Of a stretch of 64,000 nt of DNA, positions 53,606-62,955 are shown in pieces. Source of the DNA: JAHEJE01 sp965216335 (lineage in GTDB: Bacteria; Pseudomonadota; Alphaproteobacteria; Rhizobiales; Aestuariivirgaceae); assembly GCA_965216335.1 (NCBI GenBank), contig OZ244154.1:62001-126000 (forward strand), written 5' to 3'. Every line of letters starts with the position of its first letter. Within the stretch, counting starts at the first letter, position 1. The notes below the pieces were generated by a model. The model did not search any database. It was given only the letters and a program-made list of their open reading frames with translations, and was not told the origin of the DNA. The translations under genes and the position numbers were made by a program.

Positions 53606-53607
53606 TT

Positions 53608-53806
53608 TCTTAAGCAGGGCTATTGCATATGCCAGTGATGTTATCCGATTGGCGACACAATCTTGCCTTCTTCGGGCCTGACCCGAGGATCCAGCATGCC
53701 ACTTGCGCCGAAATTCGCTGCACCCTGGATCCTCGGGTCAAGCCCGAGGAAGGCAGAAAGCAAGGTTCAAACCCATATGCGATTTCCCTGCTTTCTGGGG
53801 GAAGGA
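53608..53806. repeat. about 200 bp composite palindromic element, copy 2
   Basis: Reverse-orientation copy of 14080-14282. Outer arms are AGCAGGGCTATTGCATATG and CATATGCGATTTCCCTGCT. The inner doublet is CTTCGGGCCTGACCCGAGG-ATCCAG (from 53669) and CTGGATCCTCGGGTCAAGC (from 53724). Sequence similarity extends across spacers (TTGCGCCGAAATTCG in both). It ends 25 bp before the lysE start, so it occupies that gene's promoter/leader. Confidence 0.85.
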
Positions 53807-53831
53807 GAATTCGTTTCGGAGCTGAAATCTC

Positions 53832-54440
53832 GTGACCGCCGCCTTCATTGCCGGGTTCGTTCTTGGCGCAACGCTGATCATCGCCATCGGGGCGCAGAAC
53901 GCCTTCATTTTGCGCCAAGGGCTGAAGCGCGAGCATGTGTTCGTGCTGTGCCTGATCTGCGCCCTGTCCGATGCGCTGCTGATCGCTGCCGGGGTCGCCG
54001 GGCTGGGCACGTTTGTCTCAAGCGTGCCGAAGCTGATCATACTGATCACCGCCGGCGGCGCGGCGTTCCTGTTCGTCTACGGCCTGATGGCCTTCCGCCG
54101 GGCCATGGACCCGCATGCCATGCGGGCCGGCGATGGCGGGGCAGGGGGCCTGTGGCCGGCAGTGCTGACGGTCCTGGCCTTCACCTGGCTCAACCCGCAC
54201 GTCTATCTCGACACGGTCGTCCTGCTGGGCGGCCTTTCTGCGCGCTATGACGGCGCCGCGCGGGTCTATTATGGTGCCGGCGCGATGTTGTCATCGTTCG
54301 TCTGGTTTTTCGGTCTGGGCTACGGCGCGCGGCTTCTGGAGCCGGTCTTCGCCAAACCCAGCGCCTGGCGCATCCTCGACATCCTGATCGGCCTGATCAT
54401 GTGGGCCCTGGCCGCCCGCCTGGCGGTAGAGTTGTTTTAA
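53832..54440 (+). CDS. LysE/ArgO family amino acid exporter
   Basis: 202 residues, six predicted helices. The family signature GATLIIAIGAQNAFILRQGL (about 12-31) is perfect for LysE/ArgO, and TWLNPHVYLDTVVLLGGLSA (about 118-137) carries the second conserved NPxxYLD element. It exports lysine/arginine-type basic amino acids. Starts at GTG 53832; no better ATG is available. Convergent with rne. Confidence 0.93.
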   Translation: MTAAFIAGFVLGATLIIAIGAQNAFILRQGLKREHVFVLCLICALSDALLIAAGVAGLGTFVSSVPKLIILITAGGAAFLFVYGLMAFRRAMDPHAMRAGDGGAGGLWPAVLTVLAFTWLNPHVYLDTVVLLGGLSARYDGAARVYYGAGAMLSSFVWFFGLGYGARLLEPVFAKPSAWRILDILIGLIMWALAARLAVELF

Positions 54441-54481
54441 AAGCAGAACCGCCCCGGCAACGCCTTCCCCTCATGTCCGAG

Positions 54482-54549
54482 GAAACCCGTTGCCATATCA
54501 ACGCGGTACAAAAGTCAGCAAAACCAACGCCTGCGCCGCTGGCGCGCTA
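54482..54549. repeat. 3'-end-associated repeat, copy 3
   Basis: CCCGTTGCCATATCAACGCG then GTACAAAAGTCAG, with a tail reaching the rne stop codon at 54547. It lies in the 106 bp convergent gap between lysE and rne and is collinear with the repeats at 42263 and 47499. Confidence 0.75.
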
Positions 54550-56994
54550 CCGTTTGCTCCACCAGCCTGACTTGCGCGGGCCCTCGGCGGTAGCGGTGGG
54601 GGCTGGCGGGTTCCAGGTGCTGCGGGCCGGTTCCGGTTCCGGTTCAGGCGCGGCCTCCGGCCCGGTGTCGGGTTCTGCCGCCGTCTCCGGTTCCGCCGTG
54701 CCTGCGCCGTTGGTCGGCTCAGGCGCGGCTTCGCTGCCGGCTTCCTCGGCAACCGCATCAACCTTTGTCTTTTTGGCCGACTTGCGCGGCTTGCGGGCAC
54801 GCTTCTTCGGCTTGGGCTCATCCTCGCCTTCGGTCTCGGCCTGGACCGTTTCGGCCGCCTGGGGTTCGGGTTCGGCGTCAGGTGCCTCCGGAAGCGCCTC
54901 GCCGGTTACCTCCGCGGCATCCGTGCTTTCGGACGCGGCGGCCTTTGCCGTGCGTTTGCGCGGCTTGCGGGCCCGCTTCTTCGGCTTTGCTTCGCTCTCC
55001 GCCGCTTCAGCGGTCTCCGGGGAAGCTTCCGCCTCGGCGGGAGCCTCGGTCATTTCGGCCGTGGCCTCGCTCTCACCGGCCTCTGCCGTCTGTTCCTCGC
55101 TGCGTTCGCGTGAACGTCGCCCGCCACGCCGGCCACGCCGCCGCCGGCGTTTGCGCGGCTGCTCGTCGCCATCCTCACTGTCGCCACGCTTGCCGCGCGC
55201 CGATCTGGTGTCGGCCTCATCACTGTCGGTGAGCGTGCTGTCGGCTCTTACGGACTTTGGTGTCTGCGTCTTGGCGCTGACCCGCTCGCCGGTCGCCCGG
55301 ACGATCTCGTAGTCGGCCATCTTGATATCGCTTGAGGTCTCAAGATAGATCGAGATCCCGTAGGTCGTCTCAAGCGACAGCAGGTGGTCGCGCTTGTCGT
55401 TGAGAATGTAGAACGCCACCTCGCGGTCGCACCGCACCGTCAGGTTCTCCGCCTTGCGGCTCATCAGGTGCTCCTCGATGCCGCGCAGCACCGACAGCGC
55501 ACAGCTCGACAGCGAGCGCACCAGCCCGGTGCCCTGGCACTGATCGCACTGCATGGTCGAGTTTTCCAGCATGCCCTGGCGCAGCCGCTGGCGCGACATT
55601 TCCAGCAGGCCGAAATGGCTGATGCGGCCGACCTGGATACGCGCCCGGTCGTTCTTCAGCGCCTCTTTCAGTTTGCGCTCGACAGACCGGTTGTTGCGCT
55701 TTTCCTCCATGTCGATGAAGTCGATGACGATCAGTCCGGCCAAATCTCGCAGCCGCAACTGGCGCGCGATCTCCTCGGAGGCTTCCAGATTGGTCCTGAG
55801 TGCGGTGTCCTCGATATTGTGTTCGCGGGTGGATTTGCCCGAGTTGATGTCGACCGCGACCAGCGCCTCGGTCTGGTTCATCACCATGTAGCCGCCCGAT
55901 TTGAGCGTCACCACCGGAGAAAACAGCCCGTCGAGCTGGCTTTCCACCTTGTAGCTGGAGAACAGCGGTCGGGTTTCCTTGTAATGCTTGACGTTCCGCA
56001 CATGGCTCGGCATCAGCATCTTCATGAAGCCCTTGGCTTCCTTGATCGCGTCGTCGCCCTCGACCAGGATTTCGTCGATCTCTTTGTTGTAGAGATCGCG
56101 GATCGAACGCTTGATCAGGTTGCCTTCCTCGTAGACCACCGACGGTGCGGTCGAATTGAGGGTCAGGTCGCGCACGCTCTCCCACATGCGCAGCAGGTAG
56201 TCGAAGTCGCGCTTGATTTCCGCTTTGGTGCGCTTGGCCCCGGCGGTGCGCACGATCAGGCCCATGCCCTGCGGCACCTTCAGGCCGCGCGCCACCTCTT
56301 TCAGGCGCTTGCGGTCGCCCGCCTCGGTGATCTTGCGGGAAATGCCGCCGCCGCGTGCCGTGTTCGGCATCAGGACGCAATAGCGCCCGGCCAGCGACAG
56401 ATAGGTGGTAAGCGCCGCACCCTTGTTGCCGCGTTCCTCCTTGACCACCTGCACCAGGATCACCTGGCGGCGCTTGATGACCTCCTGGATCTTGTAACTC
56501 CGGCGATGGCGCCGCTGGCGTTGCGGAACCTCTTCCATCGCGTCTTCGGCGCCGACGGAGTCAAACGAATCGTTGGCCGCGCCGTTGCCGTTGTCCTCGT
56601 CGTCTTCGTCGGCCTCGCCGCCATCACCGGCAGACTTGGCCTTGGCGTCCGCCTCCTCGGTGGGTGGCGCGTCGTCGTTGTCCAGGTCGTGATTCTCCTG
56701 GCGCTCGTCCTCTTCTTCTTCTTCGAGCAGCGCCTGCCGGTCTGCGACCGGGATCTGATAGTAGTCGGGATGGATTTCGCTGAAGGCCAGAAAACCGTGC
56801 CGGTTGCCTCCGTAGTCGACGAATGCCGCCTGCAGCGACGGTTCGACCCGTGTCACCTTAGCCAGGTAGATATTGCCTTTTAGCTGTTTGCGTTCGGCTG
56901 ACTCGTAGTCGAATTCCTCGATCCGGTTGCCGCGCACGACAACCACCCTGGTTTCTTCAGGGTGGGTCGCGTCGATAAGCATCTTGTTGCCCAT
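54547..56994 (-). CDS. rne: ribonuclease E
   Basis: 815 residues. Endoribonuclease of the degradosome. The start MGNKMLIDATHPEETRVVVV is the alphaproteobacterial form. The S1 domain (from about 38, GNIYLAKVTRVEPSLQAAFV) is interrupted at about 85-165 by an acidic insert (LLEEEEEDERQENHDLDNDD and more). The RNase H-like/DNase I-like catalytic region has VDINSGKSTRE and IVIDFIDMEEKRN. The Zn-link is CDQCQGTGL. The last 210 residues are a disordered Lys/Arg/Glu/Ala scaffold with an arginine-rich patch (RKRRRRRGRRGGRRSRERS) for RNA and partner binding. Confidence 0.96.
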   Translation of the reverse strand: MGNKMLIDATHPEETRVVVVRGNRIEEFDYESAERKQLKGNIYLAKVTRVEPSLQAAFVDYGGNRHGFLAFSEIHPDYYQIPVADRQALLEEEEEDERQENHDLDNDDAPPTEEADAKAKSAGDGGEADEDDEDNGNGAANDSFDSVGAEDAMEEVPQRQRRHRRSYKIQEVIKRRQVILVQVVKEERGNKGAALTTYLSLAGRYCVLMPNTARGGGISRKITEAGDRKRLKEVARGLKVPQGMGLIVRTAGAKRTKAEIKRDFDYLLRMWESVRDLTLNSTAPSVVYEEGNLIKRSIRDLYNKEIDEILVEGDDAIKEAKGFMKMLMPSHVRNVKHYKETRPLFSSYKVESQLDGLFSPVVTLKSGGYMVMNQTEALVAVDINSGKSTREHNIEDTALRTNLEASEEIARQLRLRDLAGLIVIDFIDMEEKRNNRSVERKLKEALKNDRARIQVGRISHFGLLEMSRQRLRQGMLENSTMQCDQCQGTGLVRSLSSCALSVLRGIEEHLMSRKAENLTVRCDREVAFYILNDKRDHLLSLETTYGISIYLETSSDIKMADYEIVRATGERVSAKTQTPKSVRADSTLTDSDEADTRSARGKRGDSEDGDEQPRKRRRRRGRRGGRRSRERSEEQTAEAGESEATAEMTEAPAEAEASPETAEAAESEAKPKKRARKPRKRTAKAAASESTDAAEVTGEALPEAPDAEPEPQAAETVQAETEGEDEPKPKKRARKPRKSAKKTKVDAVAEEAGSEAAPEPTNGAGTAEPETAAEPDTGPEAAPEPEPEPARSTWNPPAPTATAEGPRKSGWWSKR

Positions 56995-57673
56995 TTTCGG
57001 GTGTCCTTGGCGCGTCCACGACCCCTAGCGCCGGCCCGGAACCGTGGCCCCGGCGGGCTTTGCCGCATTGGAATGTGGTTGCGCGAAATTGGAAACGCCT
57101 GCCCGGAAAGCAGCCCTTCGGCAGCTTGCGCCGTAGTGCCCGGTCCTGATCCGCCGACACGGCACCTGCAGCCGGAAGCTCCGGCAACAGGCAGCGGCAG
57201 ATGGACTGGTGCAGCAGGCATTTCAGTTTTCCATATGCTCCCGCATCGGCGGGAACGGTTGCTTTTGAGGCAACGGCCCAAAAGCATGAGCGGCTGCCGG
57301 GATACACACGTCCGGTCCGGCTGGCCTATCTTAAGGATCCATGCGCCGTCCGTCGCGGAAACTATCTCCTGCCGGGCTCTTGCGGCCACGCATGGCCCGC
57401 CTATGGCAGAGTAGACAAATTCACTATTAGGCACACAGCACCGGCATTGCAAGCCTGTTGCGGCAAACTTCTCGCCTTACGTAAGCGCAAAGCAGACATT
57501 TCATGGGCCACGCGCCCGACAGCCTTGCGACAATGGCCAACAACAACGTGAACAGATCGTTAACCATGCCTGCCTAGTGTGCTGAAGGCGATGCGATTCC
57601 TCTTGGCTGCGACTGGCGGGCCGGAGCGGTCCTTGGCCGGGGGGATCCAGTAGACGGCACCATGGGCGCGTGA
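56995..57673. other. long divergent upstream region of rne and amiC
   Basis: 679 bp without a convincing gene. By analogy with other bacteria, the rne side may be a long 5' leader used for RNase E autoregulation. There are several GC-rich stems near 57120-57200 (GCCGACACGG, CTGCAGCCGGAAGCTCCGGC) but no assignable RNA. CTTACGTAAG (about 57477) and CGTTAACCATG (about 57558) lie towards the amiC side. Frames up to 116 codons exist but lack starts and recognisable products. Confidence 0.5.
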
Positions 57674-59056
57674 ATGGGCATTCTTTTCAGATACTTGCAG
57701 AACTTGGTTGCCGCGGTTTGCCTGGCGGTTCTGAGCGCTTTCGTGCCGGCTGCAGCCGAGCAGGCCCCGCCGCGCGCAACCGGCGTGGCGATCTCCGTGC
57801 AGGATGGCCTCACACGTTTTGAGGCGCAGTTGAGCTATGCCGTGGGCTATGATGTCTATGTCCTGGCTGACCCGTTCCGGGTTGTCCTCGACCTGCCAGA
57901 GATCGCCTTTGCGGCGCCGGAAGACACAAAGGCTGCCGCTGGCGCATTGATTACCGGCTACCGCCTCGGGCGCCTGGATGACGAGCGTTCGCGCATAGTA
58001 CTCGACGCTGCCGGCCCGGTGCTGATCGAGCGGTCATACATCGTGCGCGAAACCGATGACAAGCCGGCACGCCTGGTCGTCGAGCTGGTCTCGACCAACC
58101 GCGAGGAGTTTGACCGCCTGCGCACCGCCGAGCAACCCGCCCCGCCGCCAGCCCCGCCGCAACAGGTCGCCGTTGCCGAACAGGATTTGCCCGATGACGA
58201 GCCGCCGGCCCCGGTGAGCGCCCTGGATGCGGCACGCGACCAGGTGCGCCAGGCCATTGCGTCCATGAAACACGCCGCCCGGCCGGTGCCCATTCCGCGC
58301 CCCCGGCCGAACCGGGATGCCGCCCCGGCAGAGCGACCCAAGCCGGAGGCCAAACCCGCCGGAGCCAGACGCGTCGTGGTGATCGATCCCGGCCATGGCG
58401 GCATCGATCCCGGCGCCACGTCGCGGCGCGGTACCAAGGAGAAGGACGTCGTGTTGAGGTTTGCCCGCCAGTTGCGCGATCGCCTCAAGGCCTCAGGCAA
58501 GTACAAGGTGGTGATGACCCGCGACGGCGACAACTTCATTTCGTTGCGCGACCGCGTCCGCATTGCCCGTAAAAATGCCGCCGACCTGTTCATCGCCATC
58601 CATGCCGACTCGATCCGGGGCAGGGGCGCGCGCGGCGCCACGATCTATACGGTCTCCGAAAAGGCCTCGGACCGCGAGGCCGCCGAACTGGCCCGCAAGG
58701 AAAACCGTGCCGACATCATCGCCGGTGTCGACCTTGGCGAGGAGAACGAGGACATCACCGGCATCCTCATCGACCTTGCCCAGCGCGAGACCAACAACTA
58801 CTCGCTGTTCTTCGCCAAGAAGGCCCTCAACCGGATCAGGCGGGTGACCAAAGTGAACAAAAGGCCGCTGCGTTCCGCCGGGTTCCGGGTGCTCAAGGCG
58901 CCGGACGTGCCATCGGTGCTGTTCGAACTGGGATACCTGTCGAGCCGCGACGATGAAAAGCGCCTGACCTCGAAGGCCTGGCGCAGCAAGACCGCCCGCG
59001 CCATGGCCAGGGCCATTGACGGCTATTTTTCCAACCGCATCGCCGCCCAGCAGTGA
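57674..59056 (+). CDS. amiC: N-acetylmuramoyl-L-alanine amidase (AmiC-type)
   Basis: 460 residues. Signal peptide (LVAAVCLAVLSAFVPAAAEQ, to about 30). AMIN domain about 35-145 (FEAQLSYAVGYDVYVLADPF), for septal peptidoglycan targeting. A Pro/Ala-rich linker (about 150-225) follows. Amidase_3 catalytic domain about 233-455 with zinc ligands in VVIDPGHGGIDPG (His), the Glu of TKEKDVVLRFA, and LFIAIHADSIRG (His), plus the catalytic Glu in FELGYLSS. It splits septal murein during division. Next to the PBP1a gene, as is common in Rhizobiales. Confidence 0.94.
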   Translation: MGILFRYLQNLVAAVCLAVLSAFVPAAAEQAPPRATGVAISVQDGLTRFEAQLSYAVGYDVYVLADPFRVVLDLPEIAFAAPEDTKAAAGALITGYRLGRLDDERSRIVLDAAGPVLIERSYIVRETDDKPARLVVELVSTNREEFDRLRTAEQPAPPPAPPQQVAVAEQDLPDDEPPAPVSALDAARDQVRQAIASMKHAARPVPIPRPRPNRDAAPAERPKPEAKPAGARRVVVIDPGHGGIDPGATSRRGTKEKDVVLRFARQLRDRLKASGKYKVVMTRDGDNFISLRDRVRIARKNAADLFIAIHADSIRGRGARGATIYTVSEKASDREAAELARKENRADIIAGVDLGEENEDITGILIDLAQRETNNYSLFFAKKALNRIRRVTKVNKRPLRSAGFRVLKAPDVPSVLFELGYLSSRDDEKRLTSKAWRSKTARAMARAIDGYFSNRIAAQQ

Positions 59057-59241
59057 GGACTGCCCCGCATCGTGGTTGCATCCCGCCTTCGCAACTTCGC
59101 CATATTGTCGGCGTACTCGATTTCACTGCGAATTTCCGCTATGTCTGCCGGTGGCGACACCGCCCGCGCGCCTGATGCGTGCGCAAGGGACAGACAGGCC
59201 GGAATGAATGATCCGGTCATGACGGGGCAAAGAACGGTTTT

Positions 59242-61707
59242 ATGCTGAGATTTCTCGGATTCTTGTTTACCGCCGGCTTCATGGTCTTCATCGGCCTTGC
59301 AGCGGGCGCGGCCTATATCATCTACGACACCTCCAAGACACTGCCCGAGCATACCCAGCTGTCGCAGTACGAGCCGCCGGTCATGACCCGTGTGCACGCC
59401 GGCGACGGCTCGCTGCTGGCCGAATATGCCACCGAACGCCGGCTGTTCGTGCCGGTCAACGCCATTCCGCAGCAACTGATCAACGCCTTCACCTCAGCCG
59501 AGGACAAGAACTTCTACAGCCACGCCGGTCTCGACTGGGCAGCGCTCGCCCGCGCCGCCGTTAAGGACGTAAAGATCCTGTTCGACCGCTATGTCATGAA
59601 GAAGAAGGCCGGCCGTCTGATCGGCGCCTCGACGATCACCCAGCAGGTCGCCAAGAACTTTCTGCTGACCAGCGAACGCAGAATAGAGCGCAAGCTGAAG
59701 GAGGCGCTTCTGGCCCAGCGCATCGAACGCGCCTTCACCAAGGACCAGATCATGGAGCTCTACCTCAACGAGATTTTCCTCGGCATGGGCTCCTATGGTG
59801 TCGCCGGTGCGTCGCTCAGCTATTTCGGCAAATCACTCACCGAACTCGACCTGCACGAGATGGCCTACCTGGCCGCGCTGCCCAAGGGGCCGAACAACTA
59901 TCACCCCTACCGCAAGAAAGACGCCGCCATCGAACGGCGCAACTGGGTGTTGGAACGCATGCTGGCCAACGGCCACATCAGCCAGGCCGAACACGACGCG
60001 GCGGTTGCCCAGCCGCTGAAAGTTACCTTGCGTCCCGTCGGCGCCCGGCTGTTTGCCGCCGAGAGCTTCACCGAGGAGGTGCGCCGCGAGGTTCAGCAGA
60101 TCTACGGCAAGGACAAACTCTATACCGGCGGCCTGTCGGTGCGCACCACGCTCGATCCCAAGCTGCAGATCTATGCCCGTCAGTCGCTCACCGCCGCGCT
60201 GATCAGGTTCGACCGCGAAAACGGCTGGCGCGGCGCGATAAAGTCGATCCCGCTGGAGGGTTGGGAAACCGCGCTGAGCAAGATGAAGGTGCCCGCCGAT
60301 GTCTATCCCTGGCGGCTCGCCGTCGTGCTGGAGACAACTGAAGCCGGCGCCACAATCGGCCTCAGACCGAAGGCCCTGCCGAGCGGCAAGTTTGCCCTGA
60401 AGGGCGAGACCGGAAACGTGCCGTTCTCGCTGCTCAAATGGGCCCGCAAGTCACGCGGCAAGCGCAAGCTTGGCCCCGAGGTCAAGGCCGTGACCGATGT
60501 CGTCAACGCCGGCGACGTGATCTACGTTGCTCCGGACCGTACCAAGGGCACCTGGCACCTGGTTCAGCTCCCGGCCATCGAGGGCGGCCTGGTGGCCATG
60601 GACCCGCATACCGGCCGGGTGCTCGCCCTGGTCGGCGGCTTCAGCTACGGCAAGAGCCAGTTCAACCGCGTCGTGCAGGCCCGCCGCCAGCCCGGCTCGT
60701 CGATCAAGCCGGTGGTCTATGCCGCGGCCCTCGACAACGGCTACACGCCTGCGTCTGTGATCATGGACGCCCCGATCGAGATCAGGCTGCGCAACGGCGA
60801 AGTGTGGAAGCCGAAGAACTACTCCGGCAAGTTCTACGGCCCATCTACCCTGCGCCGCGGCATCGAGAAGTCGCGCAATGCCATGACCGTGCGCCTGGCC
60901 CATGACATGGGCATCAAAAAGGTCAAGAACCTGGCCGAAAAGCTCGGCATCTACACCAACATGCCGCCGGTTCTGGCCATGTCGCTGGGGGCCGGCGAAA
61001 CGACCCTGCTGCGCATGACCACGGCCTTCTCCATGCTGGCCAACGGCGGCAAGCGCATCGAGGCAACGCTCATCGACCGCATCCAGGACCGCTACGGACG
61101 CACCGTGTTCCGCCACGAAAAGCGCCAGTGCCCGGCCTGTTCAGCCGCCAAATGGGACAACCAGCCCGAGCCGGAACTGCTCGACGTCCGCGAAGAAGTG
61201 GTCAGCCCCTACACCGCCTACCAGATCACCTCGATGATGGAGGGCGTGGTGCAGCGCGGCACCGGCACCAAGCTGAAGAGCATCGGCAAGCCGGTGGCCG
61301 GCAAGACCGGCACCACCAACGACGAGCGCGATGCCTGGTTCATCGGCTTTACGCCCGACCTGGCCGTCGGCGCCTATGTCGGCTACGACACACCGAAGGC
61401 CATGGGTAAAGGCGCCACCGGCGGTCAGCTCGCGGCTCCCCTGGTCGCCAGCTTCATGAAACTGGCACTGAAGGGCAAACCGGCCACGCCGTTCCGCGTG
61501 CCCGCCGGCATCGAGCTGATCCCGATCGATCCCAACACCGGCAAACGCGCCGCCTACGGCGATGCCAACGTCATTCTCGAAGCCTTCAAACCCGGCCAGG
61601 AGCCACCCGACGAAGCCATCGTCATCGGTGAGGGCGCCGCGCCGGCTTCGAGCAGCGAGGCGGTCATCGAAGGCGGCTTGACGACCGGCACCGGCGGGCT
61701 CTATTGA
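59242..61707 (+). CDS. mrcA: penicillin-binding protein 1A (bifunctional)
   Basis: 821 residues. N-terminal anchor (FLFTAGFMVFIGLAAGAAYI). GT51 transglycosylase at about 55-230 with SAEDKNFYSHAGLDW (catalytic Glu), STITQQVAKNFLL and KEALLAQRIE. Transpeptidase: nucleophile S486 in PGSSIKPVVYAAA, SRN at about 544, and KTGTTND from K688. An OB-like insert (about 320-430) lies between the domains, as in PBP1A. It polymerises and crosslinks peptidoglycan. Confidence 0.96.
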   Translation: MLRFLGFLFTAGFMVFIGLAAGAAYIIYDTSKTLPEHTQLSQYEPPVMTRVHAGDGSLLAEYATERRLFVPVNAIPQQLINAFTSAEDKNFYSHAGLDWAALARAAVKDVKILFDRYVMKKKAGRLIGASTITQQVAKNFLLTSERRIERKLKEALLAQRIERAFTKDQIMELYLNEIFLGMGSYGVAGASLSYFGKSLTELDLHEMAYLAALPKGPNNYHPYRKKDAAIERRNWVLERMLANGHISQAEHDAAVAQPLKVTLRPVGARLFAAESFTEEVRREVQQIYGKDKLYTGGLSVRTTLDPKLQIYARQSLTAALIRFDRENGWRGAIKSIPLEGWETALSKMKVPADVYPWRLAVVLETTEAGATIGLRPKALPSGKFALKGETGNVPFSLLKWARKSRGKRKLGPEVKAVTDVVNAGDVIYVAPDRTKGTWHLVQLPAIEGGLVAMDPHTGRVLALVGGFSYGKSQFNRVVQARRQPGSSIKPVVYAAALDNGYTPASVIMDAPIEIRLRNGEVWKPKNYSGKFYGPSTLRRGIEKSRNAMTVRLAHDMGIKKVKNLAEKLGIYTNMPPVLAMSLGAGETTLLRMTTAFSMLANGGKRIEATLIDRIQDRYGRTVFRHEKRQCPACSAAKWDNQPEPELLDVREEVVSPYTAYQITSMMEGVVQRGTGTKLKSIGKPVAGKTGTTNDERDAWFIGFTPDLAVGAYVGYDTPKAMGKGATGGQLAAPLVASFMKLALKGKPATPFRVPAGIELIPIDPNTGKRAAYGDANVILEAFKPGQEPPDEAIVIGEGAAPASSSEAVIEGGLTTGTGGLY

Positions 61708-61744
61708 GCTCCAACACACTCAACGAGTTTCTCGGAGGCGGATG

Positions 61745-62876
61745 ATGCGTGCTGAAACCACCAGCATGGTCGAGGAAATCAAGCAGTCCATCGGGCTGCT
61801 GAGGAGGCATCTTTGACTGGGACAATGCCCACAAGCAGCTCGAAAAGCTGAATGCCGCCGTCGAGGATCCGGACCTGTGGAACGACCAGCAGCGCGCCCA
61901 GGACATCATGCGCCAGCGCCAGGAACTCGATGGCCGCATCAAGACCATTCTTGAGCTGGAAACCGGCATCGACGACAACGTCGGCCTGATCGAACTCGGC
62001 GAGGAAGAGGGTGACGACGGCGTCGTCAGGGAAGCCGAAGCCGCCCTTGCGAAACTGCAAAAGCGCGCCGCCAAGCTGGAACTCGAAACCCTGTTGTCCG
62101 GCGAAGCCGACACCAACGATACCTACCTGGAAGTCCACGCCGGGGCAGGGGGCACCGAAAGCCAGGACTGGGCCGCCATGCTGCTGCGCATGTATGTGCG
62201 CTGGGCCGAGCAGCGCGGCTTCAAGGTCGAGGTCATCGAGGAAAACGCCGGCGAAGAGGCCGGTATCAAGTCGGCCACCGTGCTGATCAAGGCCCACAAT
62301 GCCTATGGGTGGGCCAAGACCGAATCGGGCGTGCACCGCCTGGTGCGCATCTCGCCGTTCGATTCCAACGCCCGCCGCCACACCTCGTTCGCCTCGGTCT
62401 GGGTCTACCCGGTCGTCGACGACAACATCGAGATCGACATCAACGAGAGCGACTGCCGCATCGACACTTACCGGGCCTCGGGCGCCGGCGGCCAGCACGT
62501 CAACACCACAGACAGTGCCGTGCGCATCACCCACCAGCCGACCGGCATCGTCGTGCAGTGCCAGAACGAGCGCTCCCAGCACAAGAACCGCGCCACCGCC
62601 TGGTCGATGCTGCGCGCCCGCCTCTACGAATTGGAACTGCAAAAGCGCGAAGAAGAAGCCGCCGACCAGGCCGCCTCCAAGACCGATATAGGCTGGGGCC
62701 ACCAAATCCGCTCCTACGTCCTGCAACCCTACCAGCTGGTCAAAGACCTGCGCACCGGGGTGGAAAGCACCAACCCGTCAGCGGTGCTGGATGGCGACTT
62801 GGACAGGTTCATTGAAGCATCGCTGGCGCATAGGGTGCATGGCGGGGATGGAACCGAGGTTGCGGATTTGGACTAG
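61745..62876 (+). CDS. prfB: peptide chain release factor 2, with programmed +1 frameshift
   Basis: 376 residues made from 61745-61813 joined to 61815-62876. Twenty-three codons end with CTT at 61811 and an in-frame TGA at 61814-61816; reading continues in the +1 frame as GAC TGG. AGG AGG stands three bases before CTT as the stimulatory internal Shine-Dalgarno. The SPF stop-codon-recognition tripeptide (RISPFDSNARR) and the GGQ catalytic motif (SGAGGQHVNTTDSAVRI) identify RF2. Calling the gene from the internal ATG at 61908 would lose 54 residues. It lies 37 bp after mrcA. Confidence 0.97.
61802..61817 (+). promoter_or_regulatory. prfB frameshift site
   Basis: AGGAGG-CAT-CTT-TGA-C: internal ribosome-binding sequence, slippery CTT-T and a poorly terminated TGA-C. 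Low RF2 levels slow termination at this TGA and favour the +1 shift, giving autoregulation. Confidence 0.95.
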
Positions 62877-62955
62877 GAGGGGCAGGCGCAATACCCCAAC
62901 CGGCAAAGATGGTGGACTGATAAAACAGATGCGCGGATTGGGAGAGGTGCACAGC

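Noticed and set aside
61908..62876. prfB starting at the internal ATG 61908
   Set aside because: The upstream 23-codon frame plus recoding site encodes the conserved N-terminus, so the internal start would truncate RF2.
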